From Geothermobacter sp964441925 (GTDB taxonomy: Bacteria > Desulfobacterota > Desulfuromonadia > Desulfuromonadales > Geothermobacteraceae): 11,575 nucleotides of DNA. Shown here one piece after another: positions 1-5,517 of the stretch. The stretch spans positions 1 through 11,575 of the forward strand of contig CAYTVY010000084.1 in the NCBI GenBank assembly GCA_964441925.1, written 5' to 3'. Below the pieces are notes generated by a model, which searched no databases, was not told the origin of the DNA, and saw only the letters and a program-made list of their open reading frames with translations. How positions within the stretch are numbered: position 1 is the first letter of the stretch; each line of letters starts with the position of its first letter. Made by a program: the position numbers and the translations under genes.

Positions 1-159
1 GAGAAAGAAACCGCCGCTGTCGGCGAACTGGCCGAATTCGCTGCGCGGGACGTTTGTCGGCAGCGCCGGGGACGGATCTGACCGTCGTCCCTGGAAGATG
101 GTCCAGTAGAGCTGCAACTCCGGGTTGTCGGCCAGGGAGAAGGCCGCCAGGCGGCTCAT
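1..159 (-). CDS. Partial unidentified protein, N-terminal 53 residues, downstream of the ABC ATPase
   Basis: An open frame begins with ATG at 159-157 and runs without a stop off the left edge of the window. Its first ATG overlaps the stop of the ABC ATPase gene in an ATGA arrangement, the usual sign of translational coupling within an operon. The visible peptide starts MSRLAAFSLADNPELQLYW and continues through a Pro/Ser-rich stretch to ...SGGFFL. It shows no signal peptide and no hydrophobic first transmembrane helix, so it does not resemble the start of an FtsX/LolC-type permease, the partner one would expect here. I do not recognise the family. The call rests on the coupled start and the uninterrupted frame; 53 codons at this GC content is weak proof on its own. 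Confidence 0.5.
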   Translation of the reverse strand, partial: MSRLAAFSLADNPELQLYWTIFQGRRSDPSPALPTNVPRSEFGQFADSGGFFL

Positions 160-842
160 GACCGGCGGTGGTCCTCGATCAGCCGGCCGTCACGCAGGGT
201 GATCACCCGTCGCGCCTGTTCGATGACCTGCGGATCATGGGAGGAGAAGACGAAGGTCATGCCGTCTTCCCGGTTGAGCTGGCGCATCATCGCCAGCAGT
301 TCGCGGCTGCTGGCGGAGTCGAGATTGGCGGTCGGTTCGTCGGCCAGCACCAGGGACGGCCGGGCGGCGATGGCCCGCGCCACGGCGACCCGCTGCTGCT
401 GGCCGCCGGAGAGGTCGTCCGGGCGGCGGTCCTCCAGGCCGGCAATGCCGAGACGTTCGAAGATCGCCATCACCCGCCGGCGACGCTCCGCCGGGGGAAC
501 CCCCTGCAGCATCAGGGTGAACTCGGCGTTTTCCAGCGCCGTCAGCACCGGAATCAGGTTATAGGACTGGAAGATAAAGCCAATGTGGTCGCGGCGGAAA
601 TCGGCGAGTTTCGCCGTCGGCTGGCTGCCGACGTCCCGGCCGTCGATCAGCACCCGGCCCGCCGTCGGCTGGTCGAGGCAGCCGATCAGGTTGAGCAGGG
701 TGGTCTTGCCGCTGCCGGACGGGCCGGCCAGCACGGTGAACTCCCCGGCCTCGATGCGGGTCGAGAAATCGACCACGGCCGGCACGTCGCGGTTGCCGGT
801 GCGGTAGGTCTTGCCAACCTTGTCGAGTTCGATCAGGGGCAT
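156..842 (-). CDS. ABC transporter ATP-binding protein, LolD/MacB type
   Basis: This 228-residue cytoplasmic ATPase would power a membrane permease of the LolCDE (lipoprotein release) or MacB (export) kind. All the expected motifs are visible: Walker A GPSGSGKTT at residues 40-48, the Q-loop in FQSYNLIP near 91-98, signature LSGGQQQ at 144-150, Walker B LVLADEPT at 164-171 and the switch histidine in SSHD at 202. Length and the N-terminal pattern (ELDKVGKTYRTG) are standard for the LolD/MacB/SalX group. The substrate cannot be read from the ATPase alone, and the permease is not in the window. The downstream gene is coupled by an ATGA overlap. Upstream, no strong ribosome-binding site precedes the ATG; only AGG about 10 nt away. 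An intergenic repeat begins only 8 nt beyond the start codon, so the leader and promoter probably lie in or beyond that repeat. Confidence 0.93.
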   Translation of the reverse strand: MPLIELDKVGKTYRTGNRDVPAVVDFSTRIEAGEFTVLAGPSGSGKTTLLNLIGCLDQPTAGRVLIDGRDVGSQPTAKLADFRRDHIGFIFQSYNLIPVLTALENAEFTLMLQGVPPAERRRRVMAIFERLGIAGLEDRRPDDLSGGQQQRVAVARAIAARPSLVLADEPTANLDSASSRELLAMMRQLNREDGMTFVFSSHDPQVIEQARRVITLRDGRLIEDHRRS

Positions 843-850
843 GGGATGAA

Positions 851-1045
851 CCTGAATCCGTGGGTTTGTGCTGGATGAAGAGTGTAAGTGCTTGGCCTGA
901 ATGCTTTTTTCAGAAATCTAAGGCGCACCCACAGGTTCGCCGGCGATTTCTGGGAAGCGCAGGCAGGTCATCCGCCTTCATCGCAGATTACGGCGTGATG
1001 AAAATGGCTTGCGCTATCCGCCTACGTGAAGCTCGCTGATTCAGG
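851..1045. repeat. Intergenic repeat element, copy A, with 8-bp terminal inverted repeats
   Basis: The element is bounded by CCTGAATC at 851-858 and its exact reverse complement GATTCAGG at 1038-1045, giving a 195-bp unit. Its left part matches copy B at 1087 onward. Within that shared part, CCGTGGGT (858-865) with GTGC (868-871) can pair with GCGC-ACCCAC-GG (924-935), so a stem-loop with a roughly 50-nt loop is possible. Copy A has about 30 nt in that loop that copy B lacks; the extra piece can itself fold (CTGAA 897-901 with TTCAG 909-913). Direct inspection supports the repeat. That it is a mobile or MITE-like family is inference. Confidence 0.55.
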
Positions 1046-1086
1046 ATTAAAGCATAGAGCGGCAGGCCGCGGGCTGCAAGCATTTA

Positions 1087-1180
1087 CCTGAATATCCATG
1101 GGTTTGTGCCGGATGAAGAGCGTAAGTTCCAGGGCGCACCCGGAGGCTTGTCGGTGATTTTTCGGCTGTCGCGGGAAAAG
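1087..1180. repeat. Intergenic repeat element, copy B, diverged and right-truncated
   Basis: This copy begins CCTGAAT at 1087 and follows copy A closely through TGGGTTTGTG, GGATGAAGAG and GTAAGT. After a 30-nt deletion relative to A it continues through GGCGCACCC and a shared tail near 1141-1160. Its stem GGGT-TT-GTGCC (1101-1110) can pair with GGCGC-ACCC (1133-1141) like copy A. No right-hand GATTCAGG end is seen, so the copy appears truncated or its right part has diverged. The boundary at 1180 is approximate. Confidence 0.5.
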
Positions 1181-1193
1181 GTCGGCCGGGCGC

Positions 1194-1222
1194 TTGACCT
1201 CGTCTGCCCCCTGCATTAGATT
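1194..1222 (+). promoter_or_regulatory. Candidate sigma70 promoter for the DUF6178 operon
   Basis: TTGACC at 1194-1199 (five of six matches to the -35 consensus) is followed, after exactly 17 nt, by TAGATT at 1217-1222 (four of six matches to the -10 consensus). It would give a leader of roughly 85 nt before the ATG at 1316. It is correctly oriented and is the best such pair I saw in this intergenic region. Confidence 0.5.
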
Positions 1223-1259
1223 GCCACAGCGACCGGCAGCGGTCGTCGTGGTCGGCGAC

Positions 1260-1276
1260 GGACGGTGTGACCGTCC
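1260..1276 (+). promoter_or_regulatory. Perfect 7-bp dyad (GGACGGT-GTG-ACCGTCC) in the DUF6178 leader
   Basis: GGACGGT at 1260-1266 and ACCGTCC at 1270-1276 are exact reverse complements around a 3-nt spacer. The dyad lies about 30 nt downstream of the predicted transcription start and 39 nt before the start codon. It could be an RNA hairpin in the leader or a symmetrical protein-binding site. No T-run follows it, so it is not a terminator. Its function is unknown. Confidence 0.4.
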
Positions 1277-1315
1277 CGCCGGCCTTTCCGTCCCAGAAAC
1301 GAGAACGGGAGAGCC

Positions 1316-3025
1316 ATGAGTCACAGCAAGGAAACCGGCCGTCGGGTGGGGCATCTCACCCTGCTGCGCAAGCCGTCCCGCCTGACGGCGAAGGAATACA
1401 ACGCCCTGCCTTTCGAGGAGCGTCTGGCCCTGGTGCAGGAGGCGTCCGGCCGGCGCAAGTACGACCTGATCATCGAGGCGGCCGACGCACCGGCCATCGT
1501 CCGACGGTTGCCGGTGCAGGAGCTCTATCTGCTGGCCCGCGAGCTTGGCCCGGAAGACATGAACGAGTTGCTGGCCCTGGCCACGCCCGAGCAGGTGAAC
1601 GGACTGATCGATCTCGACTGCTGGCACGGGGACCGGCTGGACGGCAAGGAGGCGCTGGCCTGGCTGAGCGCCCTGGCCGAGGCCGGTGACGATCAGGTGC
1701 TGTCGGTTCTGCTCGGCATGGATTTCGAGTTGCTGGCGCTGATGGTCGGCAAGTGGATCCGGGTCACCTACACCCCGGACGACATCGAGGACGAGGAGGA
1801 GCGCAAGGCGCTGATCGCCCGCGACGGCGGTTACGGCATCGAGTACCGCGACAGCGAAACCGCCAAGCAGGTGGGCCATCTGCTCAATCTTCTGTTCCGG
1901 CACGATCCGGCCGTCTACTGGCGGCTGATGGAGACGGTGCGGGGCGAGCCGGAGTCGGCCCTGGAGGAGGATGTCTTCCGCTGGCGCAACGGCCGGCTGC
2001 TCGACCAGGGATTCCCCGAGCCGTTCGAGGCACAGGTGATCTATGCCTGGCTCGATCCCGAGCGGGCCGATCCTGAGGCCTGGCGGCGCTCGGTGCCGAT
2101 GGCGTTCGATCCGGACGTGCGGGCGCCCGGCTACCTGCTGGTGCGGGTGACGCCGAGGGACCTGCTGGCCGAGGTTCTGGCCGCCGGCGTCGACCAGGAA
2201 ACCGCCTGGGAGCTGACCTACCTGCTGAACAAGATGGTGATGGCCGACGGGATCGACATCGGTGACGCGCGTCAGGTCGACGATGCCCTGCGGCGCCTGT
2301 ACGCCACGCTCAACCTGGCCCTGGAGTCGCTGGCGGGACAGGATGTCGACCAGGCGGCGCGGCTGTTCAACGAATGCTATCTCGAATACCTCTTCCGCCA
2401 CGGCCACAGCCTGGCGCTGCGGCTGGCGCGGCGGGCCCGCCCCCTGGCTGCCAGCCGTATCGCCCCCTACATCGACGCTCCCTACCGGGCGCTGCTCGAG
2501 GGGCTGGAACGCCGGCGGCCGGAGTGCTGGGAGGGGGCGATCGAGGCCGGTCGCGGAGGTTTCCGTCCCTTTGCCCGGCTGTCGGAGCTGCGGCAGGTCG
2601 AGGAGTGCCTCGAACGGCTGGAGGTGCAGCGCCGCCTGTTCGAGGAGGTGCTGCCCTTCGAGTTGCCGTCGCCGGAGGAGCTCGACCTGGCGGGATGCCA
2701 GATCGACGATGCCGCCCAGGTCGGTCTGTCGGTCTTCTTTCTGACGGCGCTGGCCAACCAGCTGCTGGGGGGGGATTTCCTGCCCTTGCCGCTGCCGGCG
2801 GCCGAACTCGCCACCCTGCACGGGCTGCTGACGCGCGACGGCCGGCTCGATCCGAACCTGCGGCGGCGGCTGGTCGATCGGTTCGAGGCCGAGCTGCCGG
2901 GGGGAGGGGCTTTCGCCGACTGGTGCCTGGCGGTCTGGGACGAGGAATTCTGCAGTGTCGATCCGGCGGGTCTCGATCCGCGTTTCGTCGGTGGTATCCT
3001 GATTCGGCTGGCGGAGACAGCCTGA
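1316..3025 (+). CDS. DUF6178 family protein
   Basis: A 569-residue soluble protein that I match to the uncharacterised DUF6178 family from overall sequence character, including LTAKEYNALPFEERLALVQ near residue 25, the NGLIDLDCW segment near 100 and ETAWELTYLLNKMVMADG in the middle. It has no signal peptide and no membrane helix. The composition is acidic and Leu-rich with mostly helical segments. No catalytic motif is visible and no reaction can be assigned. The start is supported by GGGAG ending 5 nt before the ATG. Upstream are a candidate sigma70 promoter and a leader dyad. The next gene begins 25 nt after the stop with its own strong ribosome-binding site, so the two are very likely one transcript. 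The family assignment is from memory of its sequence pattern; the function is unknown. Confidence 0.85.
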   Translation: MSHSKETGRRVGHLTLLRKPSRLTAKEYNALPFEERLALVQEASGRRKYDLIIEAADAPAIVRRLPVQELYLLARELGPEDMNELLALATPEQVNGLIDLDCWHGDRLDGKEALAWLSALAEAGDDQVLSVLLGMDFELLALMVGKWIRVTYTPDDIEDEEERKALIARDGGYGIEYRDSETAKQVGHLLNLLFRHDPAVYWRLMETVRGEPESALEEDVFRWRNGRLLDQGFPEPFEAQVIYAWLDPERADPEAWRRSVPMAFDPDVRAPGYLLVRVTPRDLLAEVLAAGVDQETAWELTYLLNKMVMADGIDIGDARQVDDALRRLYATLNLALESLAGQDVDQAARLFNECYLEYLFRHGHSLALRLARRARPLAASRIAPYIDAPYRALLEGLERRRPECWEGAIEAGRGGFRPFARLSELRQVEECLERLEVQRRLFEEVLPFELPSPEELDLAGCQIDDAAQVGLSVFFLTALANQLLGGDFLPLPLPAAELATLHGLLTRDGRLDPNLRRRLVDRFEAELPGGGAFADWCLAVWDEEFCSVDPAGLDPRFVGGILIRLAETA

Positions 3026-3037
3026 TCCCGACGGAAA

Positions 3038-3045
3038 GGGAGGGG
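3038..3045 (+). promoter_or_regulatory. Strong ribosome-binding site deciding a GTG start
   Basis: GGGAGGGG ends 4 nt before the GTG at 3050. It lies in the 25-nt gap after the DUF6178 stop codon. It supports GTG as the start of the small membrane protein, since the frame has no ATG until residue 73. Confidence 0.6.
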
Positions 3046-3049
3046 AAAG

Positions 3050-3298
3050 GTGGATTTTCAGGTTTTGCTCGACCAGGCCCTGGCACTCTGGCAGCGCTGG
3101 CCTCTTCCCGTTGCCGTTGGTGTCGGAGGACTGTTGCTGCTTTTCTTTTTTCGCCGCAAGCTGTTGTTCCAGCTGCTCGGCCTGCTGCTCTTTGTTGCCG
3201 GTGTCTTTCTCATCGTCCAGTATCTCGGCAGGGGGCTCGACGGCGGCATCGCCGCCAAGAAAAGCATGATCCACAAGACCGAAAAAGCTCTTGACTAG
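3050..3298 (+). CDS. Small two-helix membrane protein
   Basis: An 82-residue protein starting at GTG. It has a short amphipathic N-terminus (residues 1-17), a first hydrophobic helix at about 18-34, a basic turn RRK at 35-37 and a second helix at about 38-58, followed by a soluble basic tail. The basic loop between the helices suggests both termini are outside and the loop is cytoplasmic, by the positive-inside rule, although the charged tail makes this uncertain. I do not recognise the family. It follows the DUF6178 gene by 25 nt and is probably co-transcribed, which suggests a joint role at the membrane. Its TAG stop (3296-3298) overlaps the stop of the converging gene by 3 nt, leaving no room for an intergenic terminator. 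Confidence 0.8.
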   Translation: MDFQVLLDQALALWQRWPLPVAVGVGGLLLLFFFRRKLLFQLLGLLLFVAGVFLIVQYLGRGLDGGIAAKKSMIHKTEKALD

Positions 3299-4545
3299 CC
3301 CTGTTCGGTGTTCCTTGGCTGTGTCGGCCGGCGGTCAGGTGCCGGCGAAAGATGGCGGCCGTAGATGAGCTGGCCGCAGCGGGAGCCGTCCGGCCAGACG
3401 GCGACCTGCGGCAGCGTGCCCCAGAGGGTGAAGCCGTGCTTTTGCAGCAGGCCGAGACTGGGCCGGTTGACGTCCATCAGGATGGCGATCAGGCTGTGAA
3501 AACCGAGATCGCCGGCCCGGCGCATGGCTTCGGCCAGCAGCAGCGAGGCCAGACCGCGGCCGCGGGCCGAGCGGTCGAGATAGTAGCTCACCTCCGCGAC
3601 CCCCGCCAGGGCCTGCCGGCCGGGGCGCCAGGGGCTGAGGCTGCACCAGCCGAGGATGCGGTCGCCGTCTTCGGCCAGCAGGATGGGGTAGCGGTGATCG
3701 CCGTGGGTTTCCAGCCAGCTCCGGCGGCTTTCGATGCTGGCCGGCTCGGTGTCGGCGGTACAGAAGCGTTCCTCGACCGCCTGGTTGTAGATGGCGATCA
3801 CCGCCGGCCAGTCGGCCGGTCCGGCGCGACGGAAACGGATGCCGCCATCCGTCTGCCACTCACTTGCAGCCGGTCCTTTCCGCCGCAGAGGGGGAGACAG
3901 ACCAAGCTGGCGATCCTGGATGCTGGCCAGCATCCACTGTCCGGCCAGGGCGCCGATCAGGGCCAGCAGCATGTCCGACTGGGTGTCCCAGACATAGCCC
4001 TGGGTGCCGAGAAAGGCTTCGGCCGCAGTGTCGGACAGCAGGGCGACCCACCATTCGATCAGCTCGTAGAAGGCGCTGATCGCCAGGCAGACCGCCGTCA
4101 CCAGAAAGAAGAGCCAGCCACCCCGCCGCAACGGTGAGCTGCGCAACAGGATTTCCCTGGCGATCAGGGCCGGAACGAACCCCTGGACGAAATGCCCCAC
4201 CTTGTCGTACTGGTTGCGTCCCAGCTCCAGAACCTCCTTCAGCCAGTCGAACAGGGGCACCCGGGCATAGGTGTATTTGCCGCCGATCATCAGGACGACG
4301 GCATGCAGCAGAATCAGCCAGTAGACCAGTGGGGTGAGGGGAAACCGGCGGCGGGTGCCGACGAGCAGGACCAGGCCGATGACCGCCGGCGACACTTCCA
4401 GCAGCCAGGTGTAGCGATCGTAGGGTTGCCAGCCCGACCAGAACAGCACGACGAAAAAGATCAACAGCCAGAACCTTGCCGGCGCGGTGTGGCCGTCGGG
4501 AACGGGAGGAGGAACGGGAACCGTATGCGGCGGTGATGTTCTCAT
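3295..4545 (-). CDS. Fusion of YjdF/DUF2238 membrane domain with GNAT N-acetyltransferase
   Basis: The 416-residue product has two parts. Residues about 20-212 match the YjdF/DUF2238 inner-membrane family: several hydrophobic helices (roughly 24-40, 50-63, 72-88, 144-160, 190-207) and conserved-looking polar motifs YDKVGHFVQGF (113-123), ELIEWW (161-166) and VWDTQSDM (185-192). A Pro/Arg/Gly-rich linker (about 213-235) leads to a GNAT domain (236-399) of the phosphinothricin-acetyltransferase-like group. That domain has the acetyl-CoA pyrophosphate loop RGRGLA at 328-333 and the MDVNRPS...LLQKHGF segment at 357-372. The GNAT half would transfer an acetyl group from acetyl-CoA to an amine; its substrate is unknown, as is the role of DUF2238. 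The linker has no in-frame ATG or GTG, so separate translation of the GNAT half is unlikely. The ribosome-binding site is weak (AAAGAG). The gene converges on the small membrane-protein gene with overlapping stops. Confidence 0.87.
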   Translation of the reverse strand: MRTSPPHTVPVPPPVPDGHTAPARFWLLIFFVVLFWSGWQPYDRYTWLLEVSPAVIGLVLLVGTRRRFPLTPLVYWLILLHAVVLMIGGKYTYARVPLFDWLKEVLELGRNQYDKVGHFVQGFVPALIAREILLRSSPLRRGGWLFFLVTAVCLAISAFYELIEWWVALLSDTAAEAFLGTQGYVWDTQSDMLLALIGALAGQWMLASIQDRQLGLSPPLRRKGPAASEWQTDGGIRFRRAGPADWPAVIAIYNQAVEERFCTADTEPASIESRRSWLETHGDHRYPILLAEDGDRILGWCSLSPWRPGRQALAGVAEVSYYLDRSARGRGLASLLLAEAMRRAGDLGFHSLIAILMDVNRPSLGLLQKHGFTLWGTLPQVAVWPDGSRCGQLIYGRHLSPAPDRRPTQPRNTEQG

Positions 4546-4586
4546 GTCTGCTCTTTAACATGCCCTAACCCCGGGCACAAGCCGAA

Positions 4587-4632
4587 GGTGCTAAAGTGGA
4601 AGAAACGAGGGTGCTAAAGTGAAAGAAATGAG
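4587..4632. repeat. Tandem 23-bp direct repeat in a divergent intergenic region
   Basis: Two adjacent 23-bp units (4587-4609 and 4610-4632) differ at only two positions. Each begins GGTGCTAAAGTG and ends in GAG. They lie between the divergent DUF2238-GNAT gene and msrA, 33 nt upstream of the msrA start. The 23-bp period is close to two helical turns, as expected for tandem binding sites of one regulator on one DNA face. Each unit also contains TAAAGT, a weak -10-like hexamer, but I found no matching -35. Confidence 0.7.
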
Positions 4633-4665
4633 GTTCTGGACGGAACCGGTACCGAAGGAGCGCTC

Positions 4666-5292
4666 ATGAGGAACCTGGCAAAATACGCCCTGATGCTGCT
4701 GGCACTTGCGCCGACCGTGGCGACGGCGGCGGAAGGTGAGACGGCCATGAAGACGAATCTGGCGGTGGCGACCTTTGCCGGTGGCTGTTTCTGGTGCATG
4801 GAACATCCCTTCGAAAAGCTCGATGGCGTGGTCGAGGTGGTCTCCGGCTACACCGGCGGCCATGTCGAAAACCCCACCTACCGGCAGGTGTCGGCCGGGG
4901 GCACAGGCCATGCCGAGGCGGTGCGGATCACCTATGACCCGGCCGTTATCGGCTACGGGAAACTGCTCGAGGTCTTCTGGCGGAACATCGATCCGACGGA
5001 CGCCGGCGGCCAGTTCGTCGATCGGGGCGATCAGTATCGCAGTGCCATCTTCTATCACGATGAAGAGCAGAAACGCCTGGCCGAAAGGTCGAAGGCGCAG
5101 ATGGCCGCCAGCGGCCGCTTCGACGGGCCGATCGTCACCGAAATCGTCCCCGCCTCGACCTTCTATCCGGCCGAGGAGTACCACCAGGACTACTACCGCA
5201 AGAATCCGCTGCGCTACTATTTCTACCGCAGCGGTTCGGGGCGGGACGAATACCTGGAGAAAACCTGGGGGAAGGACCGGGACGGTAAATAG
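4666..5292 (+). CDS. msrA: Peptide-methionine (S)-S-oxide reductase MsrA with signal peptide
   Basis: MsrA reduces the S-epimer of methionine sulfoxide in proteins, using thioredoxin-type electrons. The 208-residue product opens with a Sec-type signal peptide (MRNLAKYALMLLALAPTVATAA, probable cleavage after ATA or TAA near residue 21-22), so the enzyme should act in the periplasm. The catalytic motif GCFWCMEHPFE is at 40-50, with the nucleophile Cys41, Cys44 and Glu46. GGHVENPTYRQV, GTGHAEAVRI and YHQDYYRKNP are further family landmarks. No cysteine follows Cys44, so the C-terminal resolving cysteines of some MsrAs are absent; Cys44 or an external thiol must do that job. AAGGAG sits 6 nt before the ATG. 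A second in-frame ATG at 4747 (Met28), preceded by GAAGGTGAG, could give a cytoplasmic form. The tandem repeat at 4587-4632 may regulate it. Confidence 0.95.
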   Translation: MRNLAKYALMLLALAPTVATAAEGETAMKTNLAVATFAGGCFWCMEHPFEKLDGVVEVVSGYTGGHVENPTYRQVSAGGTGHAEAVRITYDPAVIGYGKLLEVFWRNIDPTDAGGQFVDRGDQYRSAIFYHDEEQKRLAERSKAQMAASGRFDGPIVTEIVPASTFYPAEEYHQDYYRKNPLRYYFYRSGSGRDEYLEKTWGKDRDGK

Positions 5293-5311
5293 GAGCGGAC
5301 GGCCGGGACGG

Positions 5312-5476
5312 CTGCCCCCGCTTTACACCCTGCTGACGGCGGTGCCCTTCGAGCACCAGGGGCGGCAGCTGGTGCTGCTGTCCCTGGAGGATATCGACGA
5401 TCTGGCCGGGCTGTGGGAGGTGCTTCCCATCTGTTCGGTCTGCAAGAAGATCCGCGAGAATCTTTATGCCGGCTGA
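5312..5476 (+). pseudogene. Remnant of a PAS-type sensor protein gene (C-terminal fragment)
   Basis: A 54-codon stretch in one frame reads LPPLYTLLTAVPFEHQGRQL and onward through VLLSLEDI to LPICSVCKKIRENLYAG and a stop. The first part resembles the end of a PAS domain and the LPIC-x-x-CKKIR motif is typical just after the last PAS domain of many sensor proteins. There is no plausible start codon with a ribosome-binding site, so it is probably not expressed as a protein. The similarity stops right after CKKIRE, about 40 nt before the end of the transposase gene. It looks like a gene truncated on both sides: on the left by the msrA junction and on the right by the transposase element. That history is inferred. 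Confidence 0.6.
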
Positions 5477-5517
5477 TTGCAAGTTTGAGGGCCGTTGCTT
5501 TTCGGTGGTGGGTTTGG

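Larger units (their letters stand above)
843..1315. other. Gene-free region between divergent ABC ATPase and DUF6178 genes
   Basis: No convincing gene lies in these 473 bases. They hold two diverged copies of an intergenic repeat (851-1045 and from 1087), a candidate sigma70 promoter for the rightward gene (1194-1222) and a 7-bp perfect hairpin in the predicted leader (1260-1276). Base composition is visibly less GC-rich in 880-1060 than in the flanking genes. A long open frame on the minus strand crosses from 3274 into this region, but it is the antisense shadow of the DUF6178 gene. Confidence 0.75.

Noticed and set aside
1..159. FtsX/LolC-type permease downstream of the ABC ATPase
   Set aside because: The visible N-terminus has no hydrophobic first helix and no permease-like start in any of the three minus-strand frames.
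1022..3274. 750-codon minus-strand open frame opposite the DUF6178 gene
   Set aside because: No domain or ribosome-binding site and a Gln/Pro-rich shadow composition; the plus-strand gene has a good start, promoter and family match.
3327..3346. Hairpin GCCGGC...GCCGGC just after the small membrane-protein gene, considered as a terminator
   Set aside because: No T-run follows on the plus strand, and it lies inside the coding sequence of the converging gene. Such GC palindromes are common by chance at this composition.
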